Positions 34,118 through 43,821 are shown, counted from the stretch's first letter. The stretch is 64,000 bases of DNA from Flammeovirgaceae bacterium BBD 1991-12 (GCA_001657315.1 LYSV01000010.1:54199-118198), one strand, 5' to 3'. The notes: generated from the letters alone by a model not told the origin. Translations and numbers: made by a program.

Positions 34118-35050
34118 TCAGTGTTTTTGCAATAATGAACTGGCTTTTTCCTTGTCTTTGGCCAGCTGTACTTTAAGGGCTTCCACGTCATCAAATTTGA
34201 TCTCGTCCCTGATCTTGTGCTTGAAGTAGAGGGAAATGCTATCTCCGTAAATATCCTTTTTAAAATCAAAGATATGAACTTCAATGGTTTTGACCTTGCC
34301 GCCCACGGTTGGTCTGTACCCAATATTGAGCATCCCCTTACAGATCTTACCTGCATAACCGATCAGAACTGCATACGAACCATCCGCCGGGACAAGCTTG
34401 TGCTGGGAATCGATCTCGATATTGGCGGTGGGAAAGCCTATCATACGCCCTATTTTTTCACCCTTCACCACTCTGCCAGCTATGCTGTAATCCCTGCCGA
34501 GGAGCTCGTTGCCGCTTTCTATATCACCAGCCAGCAGGGCGGCTCTGATCTTGGTGGAGCTTACTCCTACATGATCTACCTCCTGTTTGGGAATCTCCTC
34601 CACTTCAAAGCCATATATATTGGCGTTCTTTTTCAAATGCTCAAAGCTACCCTCGCGATTTTTCCCAAACCGATGATCATAACCGATCACAAGCTTTTTT
34701 GTCCCGATCTTATCCACCAGGATCTTCTTGATAAATTCATGGGATGACATAGCGGCAAATTCCCTGGTAAAGGGAATACGTAGCAGGTGATTGATGCCCT
34801 GCTCCCGCAGCAGTTCGGCCTTTTCTTCAAAAGTGTTCAGAAGCCACACCTCATTCTGTTCTGGATACAGCACCAGTCTGGGGTGCGGCCAGTAGGTGAT
34901 GAGCACGGTTTCTCCCTGATTTTGAAGGGCGATCTCTTTCAACCGACCCAGTATTTTCTGATGCCCCATATGCACCCCGTCAAATGTACCGCTGGTCACT
35001 ACTGCATACGGCAGCGGCTCAAGATCTTCTATGCCGTGATATATGTTCAT
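34118..35050 (-). CDS. ribF: Bifunctional riboflavin kinase / FAD synthetase
   Basis: A 310-residue enzyme making FMN and FAD. The N-terminal nucleotidyltransferase domain (about 1-180) has the motif VVTSGTFDGVHMGHQKIL and GYDHRFGKNREG. The C-terminal flavokinase domain (about 185-308) has GRVVKGEKIGRMIGFPTANIE, the Mg-ATP PTAN motif. Length is normal. It lies 213 bases downstream of truB on the same strand, matching the conserved truB-ribF order of Bacteroidetes, and the acetoacetyl-CoA ligase gene follows by one base. Confidence 0.96.
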   Translation of the reverse strand: MNIYHGIEDLEPLPYAVVTSGTFDGVHMGHQKILGRLKEIALQNQGETVLITYWPHPRLVLYPEQNEVWLLNTFEEKAELLREQGINHLLRIPFTREFAAMSSHEFIKKILVDKIGTKKLVIGYDHRFGKNREGSFEHLKKNANIYGFEVEEIPKQEVDHVGVSSTKIRAALLAGDIESGNELLGRDYSIAGRVVKGEKIGRMIGFPTANIEIDSQHKLVPADGSYAVLIGYAGKICKGMLNIGYRPTVGGKVKTIEVHIFDFKKDIYGDSISLYFKHKIRDEIKFDDVEALKVQLAKDKEKASSLLQKH

Positions 35051-35263
35051 TCAGTGCAAATTATATAAACCCTAATTGAAAACTACATAAATAAGATCTT
35101 TGGCATCCGATTGCCAGATAGTTATAGCTGATCTCAGTAATTGGCCATATGGACTCCATATAAAATAATGAATTTGTATATTCTAACAAATGACAGGCAC
35201 GGGACGAATTATTTTGATCACTTACTGTTACGAATAACAAAATTTCGGTGATTGTGGCATTGG

Positions 35264-35935
35264 TTATCCCTTGTTTTTGATGACCTGGTCTATCGTTTGG
35301 GCATCCTCCACCCTGAATTCTCCGATACGCGTTCTTCTGAGCGAAGCCAGATAGGCCCCTGCTTCAAGCTGCTCACCAAAATCACGGGCCATACTGCGGA
35401 TGTAGGTACCTTTGGAACATACTATTTTGAAGGAAACTTCAGGCAGTGCCATGTTAGTGATCTCAAATTGTTTTATTTCCACTTTTCTGGGTTTAAGCTG
35501 TACCTCCTTGCCCGCGCGTGCGCTTTCATAGGCCCGCCTACCCTGTACCTTTATGGCTGAGAATGCCGGGGGTATCTGCTCGATCCAGCCCGTTAGTTTT
35601 TTGGCAGCTTCCAGTATGTGTGTTTCAGTAATGTGGCCGATGTCATACGTTGCATTGACCTCCGTTTCCAGATCATAGGATGGGGTGGTTTTACCCAGCA
35701 TAAAGGTTCCCGTGTATTCCTTCTCCTGAGCCTGATAGCTTTCAATTTGTCTGGTCTTTTTGCCGGTACAAAGGATCAGGAGTCCTGTTGCCAGTGGGTC
35801 CAGGGTGCCGGCATGGCCTATCTTTTTTATCTTTAGTCCGTATTTCAGCTTTTTTACTACATCGAAGGACGTCCATTCCAGTGGCTTGTCCACCAGCAGT
35901 ACACTGCCAGTATCCTGCATGTGATCGCTTTCCAT
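35264..35935 (-). CDS. truB: tRNA pseudouridine(55) synthase
   Basis: A 223-residue TruB that makes pseudouridine 55 in the tRNA T-loop. Motif [22 protein letters not shown] carries the catalytic aspartate. [26 protein letters not shown] and [13 protein letters not shown] are further conserved blocks. The start [10 protein letters not shown] at 35935 overlaps the uppP stop by one base (TAATG). The track's 255-residue version extends into uppP in another frame and is rejected. It is slightly short because bacterial TruB C-terminal extensions are absent in Bacteroidetes. Confidence 0.95.
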   Translation of the reverse strand: MESDHMQDTGSVLLVDKPLEWTSFDVVKKLKYGLKIKKIGHAGTLDPLATGLLILCTGKKTRQIESYQAQEKEYTGTFMLGKTTPSYDLETEVNATYDIGHITETHILEAAKKLTGWIEQIPPAFSAIKVQGRRAYESARAGKEVQLKPRKVEIKQFEITNMALPEVSFKIVCSKGTYIRSMARDFGEQLEAGAYLASLRRTRIGEFRVEDAQTIDQVIKNKG

Positions 35936-36729
35936 TATAATAAGGTCATGATCAGCACCAGTCCGGAGACGATGAAACAATAGATGGCGAAGTAAATGAG
36001 CTTCCCTTTTTTGACGATATTGATCATCCACTGGCAGGCAAGCAGTCCGGCAATAAAGGCGGCTACAAAACCCGCCATGAGTGAGGTGCTGTTTACATGG
36101 GCGCTCAGTTCAGGGGCCCTGAAATATTCTATTGTTTTCAACAGGGTGGCGCCCAGAATAGGAGGGAGTACCATGAGAAAGGAAAATCTTGCGGCCTCTG
36201 CCTTGTTCACTCCCAGTAGCAGAGCCGTGGCTATGGTGGATCCGGACCTCGATATGCCAGGAAATATAGCAACAGCCTGGGCAATACCTATGACGAATGC
36301 CTTGCCGAATGAGACGCCCTTTTCCTTTACACCACTGAACCATGTCAGGAGTAACAACGTGCCGGTCACAACCAACATAGCAGCTACCAGCAGCACCTGG
36401 CCGGTAAAGAGTGCTTCTATACTATCTTCAAACAATATGGCTATTACACCTACCGGGACCATACTCAGAACGATCTTAAAAATGAATTGGGTGGACTCGT
36501 TCCACTCAAATTTTAAGAGCTCCATGAGCAGTTTAAGAATGTCCTTTCGGAATACCACTACGGTACTTAATGCTGTGGCGCCATGAACGATGATGGAGAA
36601 CAGCAGATTGTCCGGGCTTTGCACATTAAGGAAATAAGCTCCCAGTTCAATATGTCCGCTGCTGCTTACAGGAAGGAATTCAGTGAGTCCCTGAACGACC
36701 CCCAGGATCAACGCTTCTGTTATGGTCAT
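35935..36729 (-). CDS. uppP: Undecaprenyl-diphosphatase
   Basis: A 264-residue membrane phosphatase that recycles the lipid carrier undecaprenyl phosphate for cell-wall synthesis. Both active-site blocks are visible: QGLTEFLPVSSSGHIELG near the N-terminus and FPGISRSGSTIATALLLG in the middle. It has about eight membrane helices. Its start overlaps the stop of the DUF3098 gene by four bases (ATGA), and its own stop overlaps truB. Its activity also relates to bacitracin tolerance in other species. Confidence 0.96.
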   Translation of the reverse strand: MTITEALILGVVQGLTEFLPVSSSGHIELGAYFLNVQSPDNLLFSIIVHGATALSTVVVFRKDILKLLMELLKFEWNESTQFIFKIVLSMVPVGVIAILFEDSIEALFTGQVLLVAAMLVVTGTLLLLTWFSGVKEKGVSFGKAFVIGIAQAVAIFPGISRSGSTIATALLLGVNKAEAARFSFLMVLPPILGATLLKTIEYFRAPELSAHVNSTSLMAGFVAAFIAGLLACQWMINIVKKGKLIYFAIYCFIVSGLVLIMTLL

Positions 36730-36941
36730 TCCTGGTTACCGGGATTTTTCAGAATGGCAAATATTTCGATGACAAAGCCTGCCATGACCACGAGAGGTCC
36801 GAGGGTGATACCTAAAAAGCCAAAGCCAAAGGGCTCCGGGTCCAGTCCCATGATGATAAAGCCAAGTATCAGTACTGCCAGGCCGATCAGCATCAGGATA
36901 TAGTTTTTCTTTCCAAAGGGTAGTTTGCTGTTTTTCTCCAT
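36726..36941 (-). CDS. DUF3098 membrane protein
   Basis: A 71-residue protein with two membrane helices (about 13-31 and 43-64), beginning LPFGKKNYILMLIGLAVLILGFIIM. This matches the DUF3098 family, found almost only in Bacteroidetes between ftsX and uppP. Function is unproven; conserved position suggests a role with FtsX or in envelope growth. It starts one base after the ftsX stop and overlaps uppP by four bases. Confidence 0.88.
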   Translation of the reverse strand: MEKNSKLPFGKKNYILMLIGLAVLILGFIIMGLDPEPFGFGFLGITLGPLVVMAGFVIEIFAILKNPGNQE

Positions 36942-36942
36942 T

Positions 36943-37854
36943 TCAGTAAAGTTCGTCCAGAGACAATTTCAAATATTTATTGATTGCCCGGTAGGTGCTT
37001 CCAAAGCCTATAATTGCTCCCAGCACCAGAAGCGCTGCAAAAAGTATAAACATCATCCGTAGGTCCTGCAAAGATGCCAGGTCCTCGATTTTCCGATTGG
37101 CAAAGTTGAGTAACCCATACAGGCCGGCGGAGGCAATAACACCTGCCATCGCTCCATGCAGGGCGGACCTTATCAGGAAGGGTCTTTGTATAAAAGAAGC
37201 TGTGGCCCCTACGAGCTGCATACTTCTTATAAGAAAACGCTGAGAAAAGAGTGCGAGTTTGATGGTATTGTTGATCAGCATAATGACAATAAAAATAAGA
37301 ATAACAGCAAACCCAAGTAGTACTACGCTGATCCTCGCCAGATTTTTATTGATGGATTCAACCAGACTTTCAACATATACCACCTCGAATACGCCTGTCA
37401 GCTTTTCTATGTTTTCCTTTATCTCCGTGAGCTGTTCGCCGCTTTGAAATTCAGGATCTATTTTGATGATATAGGCATCCCTTAACGGGTTTTCGCCAAG
37501 AAAATTCGTGAAGTCCTCGCCCGTCTCCTCTATAAATCCTTTTGCAGCCTCTTCTTTGGATACGAAACTGATCTGAAGCTCTTCATTCTTTCTGGCAATA
37601 TACTCTTTTGAGGACAATGTCTTCTGGATCTGTATGCGTTGATTGTCAGTAATTCCCTTGTTAAGGTAGATCTGTACTTCGATGTTTTCCTTAATGGCAG
37701 TGGTGAGTTTACTGGCGTGAATGAATAACAAGCCAAAGAGGCCAATAACAAAGAGCGAGAGGAAAATGCTGAAAACAACGCTGAAGTAGGGATAGCTACC
37801 CAACTTTTTCTTTTTTCTGTATTTTCTCTCCACGATATCTGTTTTAAACGTCAA
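36943..37854 (-). CDS. ftsX: Cell division protein FtsX
   Basis: A 303-residue four-helix permease of the FtsE/FtsX complex, which transmits ATP hydrolysis to cell-wall hydrolases at the septum. An N-terminal basic segment precedes the first membrane helix (VVFSIFLSLFVIGLFGLLF). A large extracellular loop follows (about 55-170, EVQIYLNKGI ... VYVESLVESI), and three more helices end LLVLGAIIGFGSTYRAINKYLKL. FtsE is not adjacent here, as is usual in Bacteroidetes. First gene of the ftsX-DUF3098-uppP-truB run. Confidence 0.92.
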   Translation of the reverse strand: MTFKTDIVERKYRKKKKLGSYPYFSVVFSIFLSLFVIGLFGLLFIHASKLTTAIKENIEVQIYLNKGITDNQRIQIQKTLSSKEYIARKNEELQISFVSKEEAAKGFIEETGEDFTNFLGENPLRDAYIIKIDPEFQSGEQLTEIKENIEKLTGVFEVVYVESLVESINKNLARISVVLLGFAVILIFIVIMLINNTIKLALFSQRFLIRSMQLVGATASFIQRPFLIRSALHGAMAGVIASAGLYGLLNFANRKIEDLASLQDLRMMFILFAALLVLGAIIGFGSTYRAINKYLKLSLDELY

Positions 37855-37995
37855 ATTTAATAATTAACGCCTATTATTCACAGCTTCAGGGATTGATTTG
37901 CATGATGAAAGGGAACACCTGAAAACCGTGACTCAGATCATCACATGCTGCAGGACGTTTTTGATATGGAAAGGGCGCCGTCCGGGTAAAAAGAG

Positions 37996-38036
37996 AAAAG
38001 CCCTTGTTTGAAAGGCGGAACAAAACAAGGGCTTTT
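37996..38036. terminator. Terminator of the sigma/anti-sigma operon
   Basis: aaaagcccttgttt and aaacaagggctttt form a perfect 14-pair hairpin. On the minus strand it is followed by ctctttttacc, so it ends the transcript whose last stop is at 38057. Confidence 0.85.
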
Positions 38037-38056
38037 GATCAAAATCAGTAAGTATT

Positions 38057-38947
38057 CTAGTTTTCCCCGCGAGCCTCCTCCAGCTTTTCGATCAGTGATC
38101 TCCCTCTGACAGGCTCCAGTTTAACTATACGCTCCCGATTATCATCAAGGGCATAGTACTTCCCTTTAAAATAAAGAAAAAGGGATTTGCCTTCATTGGT
38201 GTTGAACTCCAGTATTTCATAAAGTCCACTGCTGAAATCACCATACAGGAATAACTTACCTCCTTTGAGTTGATAATGGAACGTGTATTTTTTCTTCGTA
38301 TTGTCAACCTTCACATCAATAGTTGACATGCTTGATTCCTTTTTTTCTACCCGGGTACTGCCAGGTGCGTGTAAACTATCCACTGCTTCCTCGCCACCTT
38401 CAAAGGCTGCTATGGTTTCAGGCTTTCTGATATCAGGCTGCGAGATAGCCGGAACCTCGTTTGATGTCTCAGCCACAGGCTGTTCATCCTTCATAGCTTC
38501 TGCCTGTACTGCGATCTGCTGCTGCACAGGCTCCTCTCCTTCGGCCGGTTGAGCTTCCTCTTCCACGGCTGTTTCCTCTTGTTGAACCTTAAGCATATCT
38601 TCAAGAGATTCCGAGGTGTTTTCTGCTACGGGTACATATTCTCTCTCAGGGGCTTGTTCTGTAAAATAAAATACTCCCCAGGTTACCACGCCAACCAATA
38701 CTATGCCGGCAATGAACTTACCTACGGAAATGGAATTCCCCATGCCTGACCCTCCTACAGCTACCGCATCCAGCATTGCCTTCAACTCCATTTTTCTTGC
38801 CTCCCTGATTCCCTCTATGAGCTCCTGTTGCAGGCTCAGTTCCTGACGCAGCCCGGGGTCCTTACTTAGCTGCTGCTCAAAACTGAGCTTTTCTTCCATG
38901 CTCAGCTCATTGTCCAGGTAGGCATCGATCAAATTATAGTTACTCAT
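38057..38947 (-). CDS. Anti-sigma factor-like membrane protein
   Basis: A 296-residue protein that starts with a short anti-sigma-like helical region (NLIDAYLDNELSMEEKLSFEQQL). A single membrane helix follows (about 77-95, FIAGIVLVGVVTWGVFYF). Next is a long low-complexity segment rich in glutamate, alanine and valine (about 105-195), then a small beta domain (about 205-280, KVDNTKKKYTFHYQLKGGKLFLYGDF). It lacks the HxxxCxxC zinc motif but the architecture fits. It starts six bases after the ECF sigma stop, the usual arrangement. The external domain may sense an envelope signal. Confidence 0.75.
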   Translation of the reverse strand: MSNYNLIDAYLDNELSMEEKLSFEQQLSKDPGLRQELSLQQELIEGIREARKMELKAMLDAVAVGGSGMGNSISVGKFIAGIVLVGVVTWGVFYFTEQAPEREYVPVAENTSESLEDMLKVQQEETAVEEEAQPAEGEEPVQQQIAVQAEAMKDEQPVAETSNEVPAISQPDIRKPETIAAFEGGEEAVDSLHAPGSTRVEKKESSMSTIDVKVDNTKKKYTFHYQLKGGKLFLYGDFSSGLYEILEFNTNEGKSLFLYFKGKYYALDDNRERIVKLEPVRGRSLIEKLEEARGEN

Positions 38948-38953
38948 AAGTGT

Positions 38954-39493
38954 TTAATCCAAAAAGTCACTCTCAGTATACTGAGATTTTACCAATTCAT
39001 CCAACTTCTTTTTGCACTTGTATTTTTTTGTTTTAGCGGTATTTGTATTCGCAAATCCAAGTTGATCGGCTATGTCCTGCATGGACAGGCCGTCAAAATA
39101 ATAATACATCAGTATCTTCCTACACGTATCTCCCAACTGATGGATACATTTATTTATGATTTTTGCTCTTTCTTGTTTGTCGTGCTGGGCATATTCAATG
39201 GAATCTTTCTCCTCATTGGTCAATCTCTTCTTTCTGTCCAGCTCCTTTCTCCACAAATTCTGGCAAATACTATAAATATATGTACTGATCTTTGATGTAA
39301 GGACGAGATTTCCACTCACTGCCTTCTGCCAAAAAACTACCAGAGCATCCTGATATATATCTTTGGCCTCCTGCTCAGAACCACTATTGGAAATGACCAT
39401 TTTGGTCATCATTCGATAGTACTTCTTGTACAGGTATTCAAGGGTTTTTTCATCTCCGCTACATATCCGTTCGAAGATCTCCTTATCCTTCAT
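38954..39493 (-). CDS. ECF-family RNA polymerase sigma factor
   Basis: A 179-residue sigma factor from the preferred start MKDKEIFERICSG (track start 39514 adds seven residues). Region 2 is LYKKYYRMMTKMVISNSGSEQEAKDIYQDALVVFWQK and region 4 has the helix-turn-helix LSMQDIADQLGFANTNTAKTKKYKCKKKL. It redirects RNA polymerase to a stress or envelope regulon and is probably held at the membrane by the next protein. Targets cannot be read from this window. Confidence 0.92.
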   Translation of the reverse strand: MKDKEIFERICSGDEKTLEYLYKKYYRMMTKMVISNSGSEQEAKDIYQDALVVFWQKAVSGNLVLTSKISTYIYSICQNLWRKELDRKKRLTNEEKDSIEYAQHDKQERAKIINKCIHQLGDTCRKILMYYYFDGLSMQDIADQLGFANTNTAKTKKYKCKKKLDELVKSQYTESDFLD

Positions 39494-39606
39494 CGAGCTC
39501 TTAGTTTTATACAATCCAATGTTATGTGGTAACCAACCAAAAAAGCAGGAAACTGAAAATTAAAGTTAAAACACTTATTTTAAAGTTATGTTGACTGATT
39601 TCTGGT

Positions 39607-40041
39607 TTAATCTGCCTTCACCCAGGTCTGCGTTCTATAGAAAAAACCCCAGTAACCTCTTATTTTTAGTTGATTCTCCTCCAGCCATATCCTGCACCTG
39701 AATATTTTTCCTTCATCCGGCTTTAACACGGTACCGTCGGCATATTCATTTCCCTCTTTTTTCAGGTCTTTGATGATCTCCATGCCTATGATCTTTTTAC
39801 CGTATCGTGCGTCATCCTCAGGGCACAGATCACAAATGGGATCAGGGTCTTCATCACCATTTCTGAACAATTTCACAATTTTTCCATAAACCTGGCCGCC
39901 ACGCTCATATATTTCAACTATTGATTTTGGGTCGCCCGTTTCATCATCAATGGTTTTCCATTTTCCAAAAATACTTTGTTGTGCGTTGCTGTTCAGACAG
40001 ACCAGGACAACAAGAATGGTGGTGATAAAAAACTGCTTCAT
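39607..40041 (-). CDS. DUF2147 secreted protein
   Basis: A 144-residue protein with a signal peptide (FFITTILVVLVCLNSNAQ). The DUF2147 domain follows: IFGKWKTIDDETGDPKSIVEIYERGGQVYGKIVKL and a C-terminal KIRGYWGFFYRTQTWVKAD. The family has a lipocalin-like barrel and no known activity. A CxxC pair (DPICDLCPEDD, about residues 71-74) resembles the metal or disulfide site seen in relatives. It precedes the sigma gene on the same strand with 113 bases between, so linkage is uncertain. Confidence 0.88.
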   Translation of the reverse strand: MKQFFITTILVVLVCLNSNAQQSIFGKWKTIDDETGDPKSIVEIYERGGQVYGKIVKLFRNGDEDPDPICDLCPEDDARYGKKIIGMEIIKDLKKEGNEYADGTVLKPDEGKIFRCRIWLEENQLKIRGYWGFFYRTQTWVKAD

Positions 40042-40088
40042 TACTGCATTAAATCATTTTAAAGATATCCAATTCGTTCTAAACAAAA

Positions 40089-40112
40089 AAAGCCCCTTAA
40101 AACAGGAGCTTT
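40089..40112. terminator. Terminator after hppA
   Basis: aaagcccct-taaaac-aggagcttt gives a 9-pair stem with one C-A mismatch. An A-rich flank at left supplies a T tract on the minus strand. It lies 21 bases beyond the hppA stop. Confidence 0.65.
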
Positions 40113-40132
40113 CAATTATTTTTCCAAAAGAT

Positions 40133-42436
40133 CTATTCTTGTAGTTCAGGATCGGTATTAACGATCTCCCCAGAGGGGGTTGAATATTCCATTTCAATCG
40201 CTGTCAGCTCTGTAGAAGCACTTTTTAGTGATAGCTCTTTTTTCATTTCATGTGAGCCGGGAACCTCTGCATGATGGCTGTTGTTGCCAAAAACTTCTCC
40301 CAGAATAGGCGCGATCACAAGGCCTACGAGACAGGTCAGTTTGATCAGAATATTCATTGACGGGCCGGAGGTATCCTTGAACGGATCCCCTACGGTATCA
40401 CCGGTTACCGCTGCTTTATGAGCCTCAGAACCTTTAAAGGTCATTTCTCCATTGATCTCTACGCCGGCTTCAAAGGATTTTTTGGCATTATCCCATGATC
40501 CACCGGCATTATTCTGGAAAATTGCCCAAAGCACGCCGGATACTGCTACTCCGGCCATATAGCTTCCAAGAGCCTCTGGACCTATAGCAAAACCAATGAT
40601 GACGGGCGTTACAATGGTTATGGCCCCTGGCAGCATCATTTCCCTGATGGCTGCCTGAGTAGAAATATCCACACACTTGCCATATTCAGGTTCACCCTTG
40701 CCTTCCATAATTCCGGGTATCTCTTTGAATTGTCGTCTTACCTCCTGTACCATTTCCATGGCCGCCTTACCTACGGACCTCATGGCCAGTGCGGAAAAAA
40801 CAACCGGGATCATGCCTCCGATGAAAAGAGCGGCAAGCACCTCTGCCTTGAAAATATTGATCCCGTCAATGCCCGTAAATGTCACATAGGCGGCAAAAAG
40901 CGCCAGAGCGGTCAATGCTGCGGAAGCTATGGCAAAACCTTTTCCAATGGCTGCTGTAGTATTGCCTACAGAATCCAGTATGTCCGTTCTGCCTCGTACC
41001 TCTTCAGGTAATTCGCTCATCTCCGCAATACCACCGGCATTATCGGCGATAGGACCAAAGGCGTCGATCGCAAGTTGCATGGCTGTGGTAGCCATCATGG
41101 CTGAGGCAGCAATGGCTACACCATAAAAACCGGCAAATTCATAGGCTCCCCATATTGCTCCGGCAAAAAGCAGGATAGGAGCAAAAGTTGAGATCATACC
41201 CGTGGAAAGACCGGCGATGATATTCGTTGCAGCACCGGTGGAAGAGTTTTCTACAATATACAGAACAGGTTTTTTACCCAAACCCGTGTAGTATTCAGTA
41301 AAATAGGAGATAAGACCTCCTACAGCCAGCCCTACAAGTACGGCATAGAAAACATCTGTGGAGGTGACTGTGGTGGGCCCTTCGCTAAAAAAGTTCATGG
41401 TCATAGTTGCTGGCAACATCCATTTAATAACAAAAAAGGCGGCAATCCCTGTTAATATAATAGAGCTCCAGTTGCCCAGGTTCAACGCTCCCTGAACCTG
41501 ACTTTCCTTTGCTGAGTTGTCTTTTATGCGGATGAACATTGTCCCTATAATGGAAAAGACTATTCCCAATCCGGCAATGACAAGTGGTAGCAGTATCGGA
41601 CCTATTCCGTTGAAGGCATCATCGATATTGCCTCCCATGTCACGAATAACATAATTGCCCAGTACCATGGATGCCAGTACTGTGGCTACATATGAGCCGA
41701 ACAGATCTGCTCCCATACCCGCTACGTCACCAACGTTGTCACCAACGTTATCGGCAATGGTGGCAGGGTTTCTGGGATCGTCTTCCGGTATACCTGCTTC
41801 TACTTTACCTACCAGATCAGCCCCTACGTCGGCAGCCTTGGTATAAATACCGCCGCCAACCCTGGCGAAAAGAGCAATGGATTCGGCTCCAAGGGAAAAA
41901 CCGGCAAGCGCCTCAAGAACTATGGTCATGTCACCAACGCCATTGGCGGTCCATTCGCCGCCCATGAACCAGAAGAAAAGTGTGGTAAACAAAAGGCTCA
42001 GGCCAAATACGGCAAGGCCTGCCACACCCAGCCCCATTACAGTGCCTCCGGTAAAGGATACCTTCAGTGCCTTGGGTAGGCTGGTTCTGGCCGCCTGGGT
42101 TGTGCGAACGTTTGCGGCGGTTGCTATCCTCATACCTATATTGCCGGCAAGAGCGGAGAAAAATGCTCCGATAATGAACGCTATGACGATAAACCAATGT
42201 GTGGTAGGTACCAGTACTGAAACGATCCCCAGCAGGATACCTGCTATGACTACAAAAATGGTCAGTATTCTGTATTCAGCCTTCAGAAAGGCCAGTGCAC
42301 CCTCCCGTATGTGATCAGCCAGGCTTTGCATTTTCTCATCTCCTGCATCCTGTTTCTTCACCCAGGCTGACTTTACAGCCATAACTGCAAGTCCCAGAAG
42401 CCCAAGCAGGGGAACCACGTAAATGACATTATTCAT
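40133..42436 (-). CDS. hppA: Membrane-bound proton/sodium-translocating pyrophosphatase
   Basis: A 767-residue pump of about 16 membrane helices that hydrolyses pyrophosphate to move ions out. The hydrolytic site motifs [18 protein letters not shown] and [17 protein letters not shown] are intact. [10 protein letters not shown] has alanine and glycine at the two positions that mark the K+-dependent class. The glutamate that marks many Na+-pumps after GADL is replaced (LFGSYVA), which leans toward a proton pump, with limited certainty. The C-terminal tail after about residue 715 is longer than usual and charged. The gene has its own promoter and terminator. Confidence 0.95.
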   Translation of the reverse strand: MNNVIYVVPLLGLLGLAVMAVKSAWVKKQDAGDEKMQSLADHIREGALAFLKAEYRILTIFVVIAGILLGIVSVLVPTTHWFIVIAFIIGAFFSALAGNIGMRIATAANVRTTQAARTSLPKALKVSFTGGTVMGLGVAGLAVFGLSLLFTTLFFWFMGGEWTANGVGDMTIVLEALAGFSLGAESIALFARVGGGIYTKAADVGADLVGKVEAGIPEDDPRNPATIADNVGDNVGDVAGMGADLFGSYVATVLASMVLGNYVIRDMGGNIDDAFNGIGPILLPLVIAGLGIVFSIIGTMFIRIKDNSAKESQVQGALNLGNWSSIILTGIAAFFVIKWMLPATMTMNFFSEGPTTVTSTDVFYAVLVGLAVGGLISYFTEYYTGLGKKPVLYIVENSSTGAATNIIAGLSTGMISTFAPILLFAGAIWGAYEFAGFYGVAIAASAMMATTAMQLAIDAFGPIADNAGGIAEMSELPEEVRGRTDILDSVGNTTAAIGKGFAIASAALTALALFAAYVTFTGIDGINIFKAEVLAALFIGGMIPVVFSALAMRSVGKAAMEMVQEVRRQFKEIPGIMEGKGEPEYGKCVDISTQAAIREMMLPGAITIVTPVIIGFAIGPEALGSYMAGVAVSGVLWAIFQNNAGGSWDNAKKSFEAGVEINGEMTFKGSEAHKAAVTGDTVGDPFKDTSGPSMNILIKLTCLVGLVIAPILGEVFGNNSHHAEVPGSHEMKKELSLKSASTELTAIEMEYSTPSGEIVNTDPELQE

Positions 42437-42478
42437 TCTAATTAAGTTGTTAGGTTATCGTCTCGTACATTCAAAATT

Positions 42479-42502
42479 TAAAAAAAGGGCTCAACGCCCC
42501 TG
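42479..42502 (-). promoter_or_regulatory. Hairpin with U7 tract in the hppA leader
   Basis: On the minus strand aggggc-gttga-gccct is followed at once by a T7 tract, so the leader just after the predicted start contains a terminator-like hairpin 43 bases before the hppA ATG. It could attenuate hppA or only stop readthrough. The stem has only about five pairs. Confidence 0.4.
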
Positions 42503-42515
42503 AATTAATTAGCCG

Positions 42516-42546
42516 CAAAGATAGAATAACCAATGGTAATGTGAAA
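42516..42546 (-). promoter_or_regulatory. Candidate hppA promoter
   Basis: On the minus strand: TTTC, 19 bases, TATCTTTG, an exact -7 match and one mismatch in the -33 box. It lies 80 bases upstream of the hppA ATG. Confidence 0.5.
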
Positions 42547-42601
42547 TAAATCATATGAAACTGTGAGGTAGCATTTTGGTGTGTGGTATGTGTAAATAAA
42601 A

Positions 42602-42661
42602 GGCAGGTGTTAGGGTGTTCCGGAACTAAGGTGTTTGAGTGTTAAGGTGTTCAGGTGCCGG
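42602..42661. repeat. Octad tandem repeat GGTGTTAA type (locus H)
   Basis: ggtgttag-ggtgttcc-ggaactaa-ggtgtttg-agtgttaa-ggtgttca-ggtgccgg is a 7-unit run with an 8-base period. It has no inverted partner, although gttccggaac inside it is a perfect palindrome. It lies downstream of the asparaginase-like gene's neighbour space, between the hppA start and the stop at 42719. Confidence 0.65.
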
Positions 42662-42718
42662 CATGTTTGTGTGTGGTTTTGTTTTTTTTAAACATTATAA
42701 TTTTGGGTTAAAGTAGAA

Positions 42719-43738
42719 TTATTTTACCCTTACCTCAAATAGTCCGTCTGAGTCTGCTGCACCGCAGAACATACCGTTGGTGTTATAACCAAGGTAAGTG
42801 TTGCCCCACTTGTCCACCCCTATGATCCCACCGTCGCCGGGTTTCAGCCTTTGCTGCAATACAGTATCAACAGCCGCCTGAAGCGAAAGCCCCTGGTAGC
42901 GTATGAGCGAAGATACCTGTACAGAAACGGTATGGCGGATAAACTCTTCGCCTTTTCCGGTGCAGGAAATTGCACATGAATGGTTATTGGCATAGGTAGC
43001 TGCCCCTATGACCGGTGAATCGCCAATCCGGCCGTGTTGTTTGCCGGTACCCCCGCCGGTGGATGTACCGGCAGCCAGGTTTCCATAACTGTCCAGCGCG
43101 GCCACCCCTACAGTTCCGTAGAAAGAGTCTCGTGCCGTTTCCGGACCACATGTGATGCAGCTCAATGCAGTCTCCTGCATTTTTTCTTCCAGTGCTGCTT
43201 TCTTCTCTTCTGTGGTAAAGAAATCATTTTCCACTCTTTCAAGATCGCTCTGGCGATCAGCAAATTCCTCTGCTCCAGTGTTCCAGAAAAAAACATGCTT
43301 TGAGCTGTCCATCACTCTTCTGGCCAGTGATATTGGATGCCTTACAGTGGTTACGCCTGTTATAGCGCCTATTCCCAGGGTCTTTCCATCCATGATAGAG
43401 GCATCAAGCTCATGTTTTCTCTCAGTAGTAAGGGAGGCTCCCTTACCAGCGTTGAACTCCGGATGGTCTTCCAGGTACCTGATCACCTGCTCCACCGCAT
43501 CGATACCTGTTCCATTCTCTTCCAGTATTTTTTTACCGATCCGGAGCGCTTCCCTCAGGCCTTCTTCGTGAGCTTCCAGCTTTTCCTGAGACATGGTTAG
43601 CGGATCGCTGATCCCACCATGGATAACCAGGGCGTATTTCTTTCTGGCAGTTATCTTTTCTGGCGATTGTGTTGTTTGGTCTGTGGTATCACAGGCCAGT
43701 ATAGAAACAGCAAGGCTGAAGATACAGAGGTATTTCAT
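42719..43738 (-). CDS. Isoaspartyl peptidase/L-asparaginase (Ntn hydrolase), lipoprotein
   Basis: From MKYLCIFSLAVSILAC the precursor has 339 residues with a lipobox cysteine. The Ntn-hydrolase body starts ALVIHGGISDPLTMS. The autocleavage/nucleophile threonine is in FYGTVGVAALDSYGNLAAGTSTGG, and RIGDSPVIGAATYANN forms the substrate pocket. It removes beta-linked aspartyl residues from peptides or hydrolyses asparagine. A lipid-anchored, periplasmic form is typical of Bacteroidetes. The track start at 43768 adds ten residues and would weaken the signal peptide. pcm, which repairs isoaspartyl residues, lies 1.6 kb away on the same strand. Confidence 0.9.
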   Translation of the reverse strand: MKYLCIFSLAVSILACDTTDQTTQSPEKITARKKYALVIHGGISDPLTMSQEKLEAHEEGLREALRIGKKILEENGTGIDAVEQVIRYLEDHPEFNAGKGASLTTERKHELDASIMDGKTLGIGAITGVTTVRHPISLARRVMDSSKHVFFWNTGAEEFADRQSDLERVENDFFTTEEKKAALEEKMQETALSCITCGPETARDSFYGTVGVAALDSYGNLAAGTSTGGGTGKQHGRIGDSPVIGAATYANNHSCAISCTGKGEEFIRHTVSVQVSSLIRYQGLSLQAAVDTVLQQRLKPGDGGIIGVDKWGNTYLGYNTNGMFCGAADSDGLFEVRVK

Positions 43739-43821
43739 GACGTTCTTTTTTGGTAAAGCTAAATTCAAATGTCACACCGGGCAAATAAGGCGATCTTTAA
43801 AATTGCTTACAACTGCCGGGC

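Noticed and set aside
32152-34356. 734-residue version of the acetoacetyl-CoA ligase
   Set aside because: The first 80 residues overlap ribF in another frame; the ATG at 34116 is one base after the ribF stop and fits the family.
34217-34747. 176-codon plus-strand frame opposite ribF
   Set aside because: Antisense to a full-length RibF; no motif, signal or start context.
35996-36586. 196-codon plus-strand frame opposite uppP
   Set aside because: Antisense shadow of a conserved membrane protein; composition rich in Ser, Thr, Ala and Asn with no family.
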